Shown: in pieces, positions 54,231 through 62,883 of the stretch
Position numbering within the stretch: the first letter of the stretch is position 1
How the letters are laid out: each line of letters opens with the position of its first letter
Source of the DNA: Caldilineaceae bacterium
GTDB lineage: Bacteria > Chloroflexota > Anaerolineae > Caldilineales > Caldilineaceae
Direction: 5' to 3'
Assembly (NCBI GenBank): GCA_026708085.1
Contig: JAPOVP010000169.1
Location: forward strand, 53,596 to 117,595
Length of the DNA: 64,000 nt
Notes under the pieces: generated by a model
Seen by the model: the letters and a program-made list of their open reading frames with translations, nothing else
The model's database searches: none
Told to the model about the DNA's origin: nothing
Made by a program: the position numbers and the translations under genes

Positions 54231-55025
54231 TCAGACGGCGACGGCTTCTTCGAATAGAGAAGGGAAGTGTCTGTAGGGATCGCCCGGATCGCGGAAGAGG
54301 ATCTGCTGACGGGGCGTCAGTTCGGCATTGGGCGGGGGCTGGACGCGCCTGGCAGTCCAGGCCACGTGTGAGATGCAGTACTTATAGAGGAGAGCCCTGC
54401 GTTCGTGCTGTGCCTGCCAAGCGGCGGTGCCATGGGTCAGGGCCTCGGTGAAGAGGATGGCTGAACCGGCGGGTGCTTCGGGGATGATGACGCTGGGAGA
54501 GTCCTCGGGGGCTTCGTCTATCTGTTGCGGCAGCTTGTAGTTGCTCTTATGGCTGCCGGGAATGCAGCAGAAGCCGCCCTTTCCCGGGCCGGTGTCGGTG
54601 AGGCACCAAGTTACGACGACGAAACCGTTGTAGATCTGGTCGTCGCGGAAGGGGACGTATTCGCCTGGGTTTGCGCGTGTGGTCGGGGAGGTGGCTCCGT
54701 AGTCGGCATGGAGGCGTCCGCGCGGCATACCTTCTTTCATGTACATGCCGTAAATTCTGTCGAGGCGGAAGCAGTCGCCGAGGCGGAAGCGGAGTACGGG
54801 CATGATTGTTTGGTGGTCCAGCAGATCGACGAAAGGCTGGCCCCACTCGAGGAAGCCAGGGCCGTCGGGGGCGCTGCCGAAGCGTTGCGTTTGACCGGGG
54901 GCGGGCAGCTGCTGCGCGTCCAGCAGGCGGTTGAGCGTTTGGACTTCAGACGGGGTCAGGGCGTTTTCGATGACGAGGTAGCCCTGAACGTCGAAGAGAT
55001 ATTGCAGCAGTTGAAGATCGCTCAT
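54231..55025 (-). CDS. Phytanoyl-CoA dioxygenase (PhyH) family protein
   Basis: A 264-residue oxygenase with LQYLFDVQGYLVIENALTPSEVQ at the N-terminus, an intact H-A-D metal motif in RLHADYGATSP, GGFCCIPGSHKSNY, distal His in TEALTHGTAAW and RRALLYKYCIS. It is the closest match in this window to the 30201 protein, which lacks the Asp. I choose the ATG at 55025 (AAAGGG upstream); 23 codons of open frame further left are not PhyH-like. It is convergent with the previous gene across the terminator. Confidence 0.9.
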   Translation of the reverse strand: MSDLQLLQYLFDVQGYLVIENALTPSEVQTLNRLLDAQQLPAPGQTQRFGSAPDGPGFLEWGQPFVDLLDHQTIMPVLRFRLGDCFRLDRIYGMYMKEGMPRGRLHADYGATSPTTRANPGEYVPFRDDQIYNGFVVVTWCLTDTGPGKGGFCCIPGSHKSNYKLPQQIDEAPEDSPSVIIPEAPAGSAILFTEALTHGTAAWQAQHERRALLYKYCISHVAWTARRVQPPPNAELTPRQQILFRDPGDPYRHFPSLFEEAVAV

Positions 55026-55185
55026 TTTGCGCCCTTTGTATCCAGGTGAATTTCGGGACTGGTTGTGGCTACCACGTTGAACCCAACGGTACATATCCTA
55101 AGACATGTCGAGGGCAAGCGCAACTGCGCTGGGAAATGGGGGAAGGACACTGTTGGAAAGGGAAGTGGACCTGTTGAGAGGCACA

Positions 55186-55513
55186 GGGCAGGCATGAGGC
55201 CCGCCCCTACGGGATCGCTGAGGGGGAGAGGATGACGACATGGCTGCGCGTACGTGGGCAGGCACAAGGCCTGCCCCTACCGCTGCGGTTCAGGGGGAAG
55301 AGTAACACGACGGGTCAGGGCGTACCAGGGCAGGCACAAGGCCTGCCCCTACCGCTGCGTTTCGGGGGGGATGAGTAGGACGACGGGTCAGGGCGTACCA
55401 GGGCGTTTCAGGGGAAGAGTATGACGACGGGTCAGGGCGTACCAGGGCGTTTCAGGGGAAGAGTATGACGACGGGTCAGGGCGTACCAGGGCAGGCACAA
55501 GGCCTGCCCCTAC
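55186..55513. repeat. Palindrome-rich repeat array
   Basis: Four copies of the palindrome GGGCAGGC-ayrag-GCCTGCCC followed by CCTAC begin at 55186 (degenerate), 55256, 55328 and 55489. Between the last two, a 44-bp unit (GGGCGTTTCAGGGGAAGAG, then TATGACGACGGGTCAGGGC and more) is repeated twice exactly (from 55401 and from 55445). The array lies in a 681-bp gene-free interval (55026-55706) between two minus-strand genes. Identical palindromes also occur at 1119, 58869 and 59357. Confidence 0.8.
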
Positions 55514-55706
55514 AGGGGCGTTCGAGGTGGACCTAACCGGCCATGACTTCTGCGACGGAAGCTGTGAGACTGGGGGTTTTTTGATTTGGACTGTCCTGGA
55601 AAATGTTCGGGCGGCGCAGCGTCCCATGCTTATTGGGATTCGCTGTGCCGCCCGGGTCCAGTTCAGCGCCGCAAGGAGGAACAGCGCTTAGGCGATTGTC
55701 GCAGTG

Positions 55707-56585
55707 TTAATCGATTGCTTCCTGGACAGGTCCGATGGTCGGGCTCAGGCCGCGCTTGAGGACGCCTTCGCTGTCCGTGTAGGTGACGTAGACTCTCAGG
55801 AAGGAGCCGACATCGGAGCTGGTCGGTGTGTAGGAAGCGGTGTCATCGACGTTGATATTGTTGATGTCATCCCAGTCATTGAGGGCAGTCTCGGAACTTT
55901 GCCACTGCCAGTCGCTGAGGTTGTCGTAGGCGTCCTGGGAAAGAGACAGCTGGGCGGTAATTTCCTCCCCGACGGTGGGACGCTGGTCCGTGTTGAAGTA
56001 GATGGTGTTGGTCTCGGTCTGTGGAGTCGGTGTTGGCGTTGGCGTGGCGGTTGGCGCCGGGGTTGAGGTGGCTCCAGGGCCAGGTACCAGGCCGTTGGAC
56101 GGGAACCAGTCGGACCATGGGCCGGCGCCGAGGAGGTTACGGCCACGCGTACGGAAGCGGTAGACTCTCTCGGGGTCGAGCCCCTTGACCGTATAGGAGA
56201 CTGCTTCAGTTCCTTCGGTTACGCCGGAGATCGAGATTTCGCCCTGAGTCGTCCAGGACTCGCCTGTGCCGACGGAGGTCCACTGGATGTCGTATGAGGA
56301 TACGTGGAGCAGAGGCAGCGAAAGCGGTAGGGGAGCCGTCTCAAATTGGACAGTAAGCTCCTCCATGGAGTGTTGCTCCACCTGTCCTGAGGAGGACTTT
56401 GGCGGGGGTGCCATGCTCATCGCGGCCACAATTGCGCCTACGACGATTAACGCTCCGAAGATGGCCAAGGAGATCTTGTTAATCAGCAGACGCAACATTA
56501 CAAAGCTCATGCGCAAGATTACATGCAAAAAGACACGAAAGACCATCTGAACGCGATTTACTTCTCTCATTGGCAAGTTCGCCAT
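55707..56585 (-). CDS. Membrane-anchored FN3-like protein with a Trp-rich repeat
   Basis: A 292-residue predicted surface protein. Residues ~25-60 hold a hydrophobic segment (LAIFGALIVVGAIVAAMSM), likely an uncleaved anchor. A fibronectin-III-like domain follows (about residues 85-170, with YTVKGLDPERVYRFRTRGRN), then a Pro/Thr linker. The last ~100 residues carry a unit like those of the 57505 protein: WQWQSSETALNDW, YTPTSSDVGSFLRVYVTYTDSEG, GLSPTIGPV. Function is unknown. A strong AGGAGG ribosome-binding site lies 7 bases before the ATG. Confidence 0.65.
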   Translation of the reverse strand: MANLPMREVNRVQMVFRVFLHVILRMSFVMLRLLINKISLAIFGALIVVGAIVAAMSMAPPPKSSSGQVEQHSMEELTVQFETAPLPLSLPLLHVSSYDIQWTSVGTGESWTTQGEISISGVTEGTEAVSYTVKGLDPERVYRFRTRGRNLLGAGPWSDWFPSNGLVPGPGATSTPAPTATPTPTPTPQTETNTIYFNTDQRPTVGEEITAQLSLSQDAYDNLSDWQWQSSETALNDWDDINNINVDDTASYTPTSSDVGSFLRVYVTYTDSEGVLKRGLSPTIGPVQEAID

Positions 56586-57504
56586 ACTATCATCCTCCTG
56601 GCTAAATGAGTCCGTGGCTCCAAAATGAAGTTGCTGCTACGAATAGGTCGGCCTAAGAGTTTCGGCTCGAATAAGGAATCTCCAGCGTGTTCAGGTCTAG
56701 TTTTCAGTATAGTAGCTGGGTATTGGATTGTAAATCGAACCACTGCAGATTTTCCTTCGAAAGAGTCGCGAGTCTTTCCGTCCGGACTTCGAGAAATTAC
56801 TCTGGTAGAGACTCACTTTTTGCGTTGAAGAGGCGGTATTTCAGGACTTGACGTCTTCTTCGACAGGATGGCTACGATCCGTCAACGTCTCCAACAAATC
56901 GACGGATCGTAGGGGGGCCGTAAAGAATTTCGCATGCTGGTCTGCCAGGGGCCTGAAACGAAGGCAGACGCCGGTGGGCGCGAAGGCGACGGCTTCCGGC
57001 GCCCGGCAGCCTATATCTGTGGACGGGGGAGGGGGGAAGGGAGAGGTGGGGCGGTTTGGGAGCGATGCGTTTGAGGAGAAGCCGTGGGAAAGGGGTCAGC
57101 CAAATGTGACCTGGATTTGAAGACCCACCTTTTGATTGTTACGAATTGCGTAATGCGTATTGCGCAGGGGCAAACATGACAGTCGCGATTCCATTGCGTG
57201 ATCGACGCGAAGAGTCCTGTTGGCAGACGGCATTTTCGTCAGATGGGACAAGGGCGACGCAGTCTACAGAGAGGGAATCAACTCGGGCATGAGAGGGCCA
57301 TTGCCGGCGACGGGCCTGGCGGACCGCTTCCTTCCTATTGAGGTCCTGCAAGAGGGCGCCGGCGGCCTATTGGGATCGGGCGTGGATCGACTAGCAAGAG
57401 GGAGGAGCCGGCACTTCAGCGTCTCACGAGAGACGGCGGTGGGCGCGCGGCAGGACAGTGCAGAATCGGGCGGCAGCGGGTAGATTGTGAGGGGTTGGCG
57501 CCGG
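56586..57504. other. Gene-free interval between the two surface-protein genes
   Basis: About 920 bp with no convincing gene. It includes a perfect 12-bp inverted repeat (CTACGATCCGTC at 56872-56883, GACGGATCGTAG at 56901-56912, 17-base loop), which is terminator-like but lacks a T-run. The sequence after 57180 contains long open stretches without protein-like composition. Confidence 0.5.
56872..56912. repeat. Perfect 12-bp inverted repeat
   Basis: Arms CTACGATCCGTC and GACGGATCGTAG with a 17-base loop. The G-run after the second arm makes it poor as a Rho-independent terminator. It lies upstream of the gene that starts at 56585, so it could be a regulatory or structural site. It is separate from the array at 55186. 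Confidence 0.5.
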
Positions 57505-58617
57505 TCAGTCTTCGACGGGGCCGATGGTCTGACTGAGGGCCCGTTTGCGCTCGTCTTCGCTATCGACGTAGAGGGCGGAGGCGCGCAGATACTTGCCTTC
57601 GTCGGCGTCGGTGGGCGTGTATCTAGCCGTGTTTGCGGCATCGTAGTCGGTGACATCCTCCCACTTGCCGAGACCGTCGCTGGACCTCTCCCACTTCCAA
57701 GTGCCGAGCTCGCTGTAGGCGCTATTGGCAAGGGTGAGTTCGACCTCGATCCTTGTGCCGACTGTAGGCGGGTCGGCCCCGGCCGAGAATCTGACTACGT
57801 CGGCGACCGTTTTGACGGAAATGACGGGGCCGATGGTCTGACTCAGACCTCTCTTGAAGTCCCCATCGCTATCCTTGTAGACGACTGAGGCGCGGAGGTA
57901 TTTGCCGTTCTCGAGAGAGGAAGGCGTGAAGATGGAGGCATCCTCTGCGTCGTAGTCGGTGACGTCGGTCCAGCCGCGGAGGGCGTTGTCGGAGCGGTCC
58001 CATCGCCAGCGGCCGAGTTCGCTGTAGTCGGAATCGGAGAGAGTCAGGCGGGCGCGTACGGCGCGGCTCACCACGGCGGGGTCGTTGCCGAAGGCGAATT
58101 CCACGGTTTCGGTGTCGATATCGGCGGTGACCACAGGGCCGACGGTCGGACTGAGAGCAGTCTTGCCTTCGTCGTCGCTATCGACATAGTTGACGGAGGC
58201 GCGGAGGTATTTGCCTTCGTCGGCGGCTACAGGTGCGTAGAGGGAGGAGTCGGTCAGCCTGGCACCGGGAACTGCGATCCAGCCGGTGAGGCCGTCGTCG
58301 GAGCGTTCCCACTGCCAGCGTGAGCGGTCTGTGTAGCTGTCCTCGTCGAGGGTCAGGGCTACCTTAACGGTTTGCCCGATCACAGGCGGGTCGCCGCCTT
58401 CGGCGACTCGGACTACGTCGATAACCGTCTGACGGGTTGGCGTTGGCGTCGGGACGGGCGTTGGCGTTGGTGCGGGCGGGGGGTTGATGATGACGCAGGC
58501 GGTCAAGACCACTGTGGCGAACAGCGCAGCCATCCAAATGAACAATGATCCGCGGGGCCGGCGTCCGATTCCGGACTGGGGCGTGGGGCGGAATTGTCTG
58601 CTGTCTTCGGCGGGCAT
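57505..58617 (-). CDS. Lipoprotein with three ~100-residue Trp-rich repeats
   Basis: A 370-residue lipoprotein. The N-terminus has a hydrophobic segment and a lipobox ending at C41 (VVLTAC), then a Pro/Thr linker (about residues 45-62). Three repeats follow (about 65-163, 164-266, 267-369). Each has 'W.WERS.d.l.gW..v..y', 'sY.p....GKYLRAS..Y.DS', and 'LSqTiGPV'. The repeats resemble Ig-like bacterial surface modules but belong to no family I can name. I choose the ATG at 58617 (AAGGAGA 8 bases upstream). The last repeat of the 55707 protein is of the same kind, so they likely share function on the cell surface. Confidence 0.8.
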   Translation of the reverse strand: MPAEDSRQFRPTPQSGIGRRPRGSLFIWMAALFATVVLTACVIINPPPAPTPTPVPTPTPTRQTVIDVVRVAEGGDPPVIGQTVKVALTLDEDSYTDRSRWQWERSDDGLTGWIAVPGARLTDSSLYAPVAADEGKYLRASVNYVDSDDEGKTALSPTVGPVVTADIDTETVEFAFGNDPAVVSRAVRARLTLSDSDYSELGRWRWDRSDNALRGWTDVTDYDAEDASIFTPSSLENGKYLRASVVYKDSDGDFKRGLSQTIGPVISVKTVADVVRFSAGADPPTVGTRIEVELTLANSAYSELGTWKWERSSDGLGKWEDVTDYDAANTARYTPTDADEGKYLRASALYVDSEDERKRALSQTIGPVED

Positions 58618-58767
58618 GCGTTGGTTCTCCTTGACGCGGTCGTGATCCAGTGATGCGCCCTGGCATTTGGGTCTGGTTGGGCAGAAGGTCAATATGGTAG
58701 GCCCTGTTTTTGGAAAAACAGTGGTCAGATGAGTATACCGACTGGAAAATCAATAGTCAAACGGATG

Positions 58768-58943
58768 GGCCGAGACGGGCGCAGTCGATCCCTGAGGGCG
58801 AACATTTCGGCGGGTGATTTATGCCAGTAATGGGCGAGTTAGTTTGCCAACGATTTTGGGGAAGCACAGGGCAGGCACAAGGCCTGCCCCTACCGGAGAT
58901 TGAGGGGAGAAGGATTTGGCGACGCGTAAGGGAGGGGGAGGGC
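58768..58943 (+). repeat. 176-bp direct repeat, copy 1
   Basis: Nearly identical to 59256-59431, at a constant offset of 488 bp with a few substitutions and no indel. It includes a palindrome copy at 58869-58893. It does not overlap any supported gene. A ~316-bp dispersed-repeat copy (58940-59255) lies between the two, forming a tandem composite unit. Confidence 0.85.
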
Positions 58944-59255
58944 AGGCACGAGGCCGGCACCTGCGGGGATCTGATGTGACTGGCGGGGCGTGCTCTGGCT
59001 GGACACCTTCGATTAGGCACACGTCACCGATATCGACACCCGGTCGATGAGGCATGTTGTAGGAGAGGGGGCGTTGCGGGGGCGGAGCCCCCGCACAAGG
59101 GAGGGCCGAATAGGCCCGACCGCCCGGAACTGCAGTGGTCAGTGGTTAGTGGTCACAGACGGCGCTTGTTCTGGCGGAAACTGGAATGGAAACTGACCGC
59201 GGCTTGATTGCCTGCAGAGGTATGCGACTGTTCACCCCCATTTTGGGATGCACCC
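58940..59255 (+). repeat. Dispersed ~320-bp intergenic repeat, copy 2
   Basis: It matches 1119-1442 in the order degenerate palindrome (58940-58964), 'CGGTCGATGAGGCATGTTGT' block, GC hairpin (59076-59094), heptamer tract (about 59133-59155) and 'TTTTGGGATGCACCC' end. It is flanked by the two 176-bp direct repeats. A piece of the same element (about 59431-59481, 'GAGGGCCGACTAGGCCCGAC' and heptamers) recurs after the second direct repeat. Confidence 0.8.
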
Positions 59256-59431
59256 GGCCGAGACGGGCGCAGTCGATCCCTGAGGGCGAACATTTCGGCG
59301 GGTGATTTATGCCAGTAATGGGTGAGTTTGTTTGCCAACGATTTTGGGGAGGCACAGGGCAGGCACAAGGCCTGCCCCTACCGGAGACTGAGGGGAGAAG
59401 GATTTGGCGACGCGTAAGGGAGGGGGAGGGC
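59256..59431 (+). repeat. 176-bp direct repeat, copy 2
   Basis: Second copy of the 58768-58943 repeat with a palindrome at 59357-59381. Its right end runs into a partial copy of the dispersed repeat, which then runs into the decayed lipoprotein gene at 59464. Confidence 0.85.
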
Positions 59432-59463
59432 CGACTAGGCCCGACCGCCCTGAAAAGCAGTGG

Positions 59464-59982
59464 TCAGTGGTTAGTGGTCAGGGGAGGCGCCTGCGCTGGC
59501 TCAGTGTTGATCTCAGAGTGGCCATGGTTTATTCGCTGCCGGAGATTCACGGGGGCTCGGTCCCGCGACAAACAGTGGAGGCAGCCGTCGCCGATGCTTA
59601 CGCCGCGCGACTGACCGTGGGGGAACTCCTGTTTGAGGAATTGGAAGTCGCCTTGATTCCAGAAGATGGCGTTTGGGCCTGCCAGGTTGGCGAGCAAAAG
59701 GTCGAGATCCCCGTCGCGGTCGAGATCGTTGACGGCGAGGCCGGCGCTGTTGCTGTCGCAGGTGCGAACGACTTCGCCGTCGATTGATGTGATGTGGTCA
59801 AGCGTGCGGGCGACGAAACGATCTTCGCAGGGATGCGTCGGGCTACGATGGGGCTGAACGGACACGTTGACGCCCGGTTCTACGGGTCCGCCCACGGGCA
59901 CGCAGGCTGTCGCCAGAGTGATAGAGATGAGCAACGTGAGGAGGCTGGGCGCCCTTGTACTCACTCTGGCTAGCCGGTTCAC
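59464..59982 (-). pseudogene. Truncated FG-GAP/VCBS-repeat lipoprotein
   Basis: A 172-codon frame starting at GTG 59982. Residues 1-27 are a signal peptide with lipobox (LATAC). LAVNDLDRDGDLDLLLANLAGPNAIFW is one intact FG-GAP/VCBS Ca-binding repeat. The next repeat begins (HGQSRGVSIGD) but goes out of frame: the expected 'vDgDG.lDi' becomes GDGCLHCLSRDRA, while another frame reads FVAGPSPRESPAANKPWPL. The 3' end is intergenic repeat sequence (heptamers at 59458-59481). This looks like a gene cut and shifted by repeat activity. If a complete copy exists elsewhere, this one may be dead. Confidence 0.6.
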
Positions 59983-60097
59983 GAAACTGCTCTACTTCTC
60001 GGGCGCAGTTCGTTTCACTCTGCAGCCAGGTCGATGAATACAGCGAGAGCTCGACGACAGAACCGTGAGGTCCCTGGGAAGGTTGGAGGAGCCATGA

Positions 60098-61171
60098 TCA
60101 GAGTTCCTGTTCTTCCTCAAGCCAGGCGAGGTTGAAGCGGGCCAGGGTCAGGCGTTCGTAGGGTTGGCTTTCGCCGCTTTCGTAGAGGCAGCAGAGGTCA
60201 CCGTTGGGGAGGGAGGCGAGGTCGGAGTAGGCGGAAGGGCCGGAGTGGAGGACTCGGGCGGCGGGCCAGGTACGGCCACCGTCGGGGCTGAGGCGTACGG
60301 TCAGGTTCTGGCGGCGGGTGCTGGCCGGGTTGGCGAAGAGGAGCCGGCCGTCGGGGAGGGATTCGAGGCTGCCCTGGCAGACGGGCTCGATGAGTGTTTG
60401 GTCCCAGTGGAAGTCGGTGAAGGTGTTGCCCTGATCGAAACTGCGGGCGATGCCCCTTTGCGTGCCGCGGACGAAGTTGCGGCAGTTGATGTAGAGGCTG
60501 CCGTCCTGGAGCTGGGCTACGGCGCACTCGTTGGTGCCGACTTCGACATCGCCGCCCAGCTGCCATGTCTGGCCGCGATCGTCGCTGTAGATAACATGGG
60601 AGTGGTAGGGGTCGCGGCTGCGGTCGAAGTGGATGCCGACGATGTGGTCGCAGGGGACGACAAGACGGCCGGTGTCGAGCTGGATGCCGTGGCAGGGACC
60701 GGTGGCGTACCAGGTCCACTGGGGGTCTTTGACGGAGGCGGTGATTTCGCGTGGTACGCTCCAGGAGCGGCCGTCATCGAGGCTGTGCGTGATCCAGACG
60801 GTGCGGGGGGCCTTGCCTTCGCAGATCATGGTTTCGTCGCCATCGGCAAGGTTTTTGCAGAAGGGCAGGAAGATGGCGCCGGTCTCGCGTTCGACGACGG
60901 GGCAGGGGTTGCCGCAGGTCATGCCGGATTCGGTGACGACGACCTGGATGGGGGTCCAGGTGCGGCCATTGTCGAAGCTGCGGCGGAGAATGAGGTCGAT
61001 CTCGCCGGCATCGCCGCGGCCATGTTTGCGGCCTTCGGCGAAGGCGAGGAGCGTGCCGCGGGCGGACAGGGCCAGGGCCGGAATCCGGTAGGTATGGTAG
61101 CGGCCATCGCCACTGGTGAACAGGTCCTCCTGCACACACGAGGGTTGACCCGAGTTTTCGCTTGCGCCCAT
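60098..61171 (-). CDS. Exo-alpha-sialidase (GH33-like), no export signal
   Basis: A 357-residue six-bladed propeller enzyme. It has the family Arg motif YRIP (R29), an Asp acid/base candidate in GRGDAGEIDL, five Asp boxes (SFDNGRTW at 65-72, SLDDGRSW at 130-137, SDDRGQTW at 196-203, SFDQGNTF at 244-251, SPDGGRTW at 295-302), a Glu in IEPVCQGSLESLPDG, Arg in TRRQNLTVRLSP, and a Tyr nucleophile candidate in PSAYSDLASLPNG. These match a true exo-sialidase, which removes sialic acid. There is no signal peptide, so it would act on imported substrate. It starts at ATG with AAAGGA, overlapping the upstream stop region. Confidence 0.9.
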   Translation of the reverse strand: MGASENSGQPSCVQEDLFTSGDGRYHTYRIPALALSARGTLLAFAEGRKHGRGDAGEIDLILRRSFDNGRTWTPIQVVVTESGMTCGNPCPVVERETGAIFLPFCKNLADGDETMICEGKAPRTVWITHSLDDGRSWSVPREITASVKDPQWTWYATGPCHGIQLDTGRLVVPCDHIVGIHFDRSRDPYHSHVIYSDDRGQTWQLGGDVEVGTNECAVAQLQDGSLYINCRNFVRGTQRGIARSFDQGNTFTDFHWDQTLIEPVCQGSLESLPDGRLLFANPASTRRQNLTVRLSPDGGRTWPAARVLHSGPSAYSDLASLPNGDLCCLYESGESQPYERLTLARFNLAWLEEEQEL

Positions 61172-61186
61172 GCTGAATCGGTCCTT

Positions 61187-62794
61187 TCAGTCGATATCTT
61201 CCGGATTGATGAAGACACCTACGAGGTGGCTGGATCCGGCGGGGTCGCCGTAGTTGGTATAGTCTACCCACATTATGGTGCCGTCCTCGCGCATCAGCCA
61301 GGAGGAGTAGCCGTGATCGGGCGCGGGGACCTGTTCCGGGTGGTTGCCATGAATCTGGATCATGCGGTCGCGCTGGTATTGATCGGGGAAGGTACTTGAT
61401 TCTTCTCCCCACTCCCAGGTGAAATCATCGAGCGTTGGGTTCAAAGCGCGATAGGAGACGTAGCGCCAGAAGCTCCGTCCGCCGGTGGCAGGTTGACCGA
61501 ATTGGGTGTAGAGGCTGAGGGGGCCGGTCCGGCGGGAGTCTCCGATTGGCTTTTCCTCGCGAAAGATGCACTGATTGATGACGGTCTCGCCATCAACCTG
61601 AATGCGCAGGAGGCCGCGGCGGTGACGGATGGAGATCATGTGATAGTCGGTCATATCGACTGCATGGCGGAAGTCGGCGCCCTGGCGGCTCCAGATGCCG
61701 TCGGAGGCGATGTTGACGACGACGCCCAGCTTGGCAACCGACATGAAGGCGGCTGGCTGGCCGGGCCTGCCTTCGACTTTGAGCACTGCATCCATGTGAA
61801 TGTCGCTGCAGGGGGATTCAGGGGGCAGTAGGCAGTATCGGGCCTCGTGGCCGGGCAGGTTGTCGATTATGAGTGCAGAGCCGTAAAGTCTGGCCTGGTA
61901 TTTTCGGCGCGGGCCGCCGATCTGGTAGGTGCCGGCCTCGGCCTTAATGTTGCCGCACCAGCCGTAGGTTCCCAGGGGGCCGTTAACGTGTCGACCGCTG
62001 ACGAAGATGCGGCCGTCGGGAAGCTGTTTGGCGTAGGGGCGGTCGAGGGCGAAGGGGCACATCTGGATAGGCGACCAGGTGCGACCGCTGTCGGTGGAGA
62101 AGGTCACGAAACTGGGGATACCTGAATGGTGATTCTCGCGCATAATACAGGCGAGCTCCTGACCGCCGACGGCGTCGGGGTTGTCGAGGAGGACGATGGC
62201 GCCTTCGCAGACGCGGTGGTAGCCGTCATAGGCGATGGTGGACTCTTCGTACCAGGTTTCGCCGCCGTCGTCGGAGCAGGAGAGGATGACGGCGAACTCC
62301 TGGGTATCACCGCGCATGATGTGGGAGGCGACGCCGAGTCTGCCGTCGGGGAGGTCGAGGATGCGGTCGGGTTCGAAACCCATGATGTTGGGCTTCTGCG
62401 CTTCGGTCCAGGTGTCGCCGTTGTCTTCGCTCCAGTAGAGCCAGTTGCCGGGGGGCTGGTCTTCGTGGAAGTGGCTGTGGTCGTCGTGGTCGATGATGAC
62501 GACGAGGCGGCCGTCGTTGAGGCGGCTGAGACGGGGAGTGACGAGACGTTCGTCGCCTTCCTGAAGGTTGGCCTGATCGATTTCGCGGTGCTTGAACCAG
62601 GTGTGGCCGCCGTCGTCGCTGGCGAGCAGGGTCAGGATTTGGTCTACCTGGGACCAGTGGGAGTCGGTGTCGGAGTAGATGAGCATGAGGCGGCCGGAGG
62701 GCAACTCGATGATGTCGGGGTTCTTGGTGAATCGTCCTGGACTGCGCCAGACGTCGAAGACTTTGCTGGCGACTGAACGTGGATGTATATGCAC
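61187..62794 (-). CDS. BNR/sialidase-like propeller with C-terminal sheet domain
   Basis: A 535-residue protein. Residues ~1-300 form a BNR propeller with SDDGGHTWF, SEDNGDTWTE, SDDGGETWYEE and STDSGRTWS Asp boxes. The end (about 340-535) is a beta-sandwich resembling LamG or a substrate-binding module, with VDMTDYHMISIRHRRG and GDSRRTGPLSLYTQFGQ. Some active-site Arg can be seen (PDIIELPSGRLMLIYS), but a clear YRIP is absent, so enzyme activity is uncertain. GTG at 62794 is the start (AAAGGAG upstream). No signal peptide. The GH33 gene follows 15 bp later, so they are co-translated. Confidence 0.75.
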   Translation of the reverse strand: MHIHPRSVASKVFDVWRSPGRFTKNPDIIELPSGRLMLIYSDTDSHWSQVDQILTLLASDDGGHTWFKHREIDQANLQEGDERLVTPRLSRLNDGRLVVIIDHDDHSHFHEDQPPGNWLYWSEDNGDTWTEAQKPNIMGFEPDRILDLPDGRLGVASHIMRGDTQEFAVILSCSDDGGETWYEESTIAYDGYHRVCEGAIVLLDNPDAVGGQELACIMRENHHSGIPSFVTFSTDSGRTWSPIQMCPFALDRPYAKQLPDGRIFVSGRHVNGPLGTYGWCGNIKAEAGTYQIGGPRRKYQARLYGSALIIDNLPGHEARYCLLPPESPCSDIHMDAVLKVEGRPGQPAAFMSVAKLGVVVNIASDGIWSRQGADFRHAVDMTDYHMISIRHRRGLLRIQVDGETVINQCIFREEKPIGDSRRTGPLSLYTQFGQPATGGRSFWRYVSYRALNPTLDDFTWEWGEESSTFPDQYQRDRMIQIHGNHPEQVPAPDHGYSSWLMREDGTIMWVDYTNYGDPAGSSHLVGVFINPEDID

Positions 62795-62883
62795 GACTGC
62801 TCCTTTATGTTCTGATTGGAGATTCGTTTTGCAGCGGGGGCGGCGAGCAAGCAGGGGTTCGCCGGCAGGGCGGAAGGCGATGG

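Noticed and set aside
55186..55513. A possible CRISPR array, because of repeated palindromic units
   Set aside because: Spacing is irregular, the intervening sequence is itself repeated, the palindromes occur elsewhere singly, and no cas genes are present.
60164..61399. Long plus-strand frame opposite the sialidase genes
   Set aside because: A shadow of the GC-rich antisense strand; its Val/Ala/Gly/Glu-rich composition lacks motifs, while the minus strand shows five Asp boxes.
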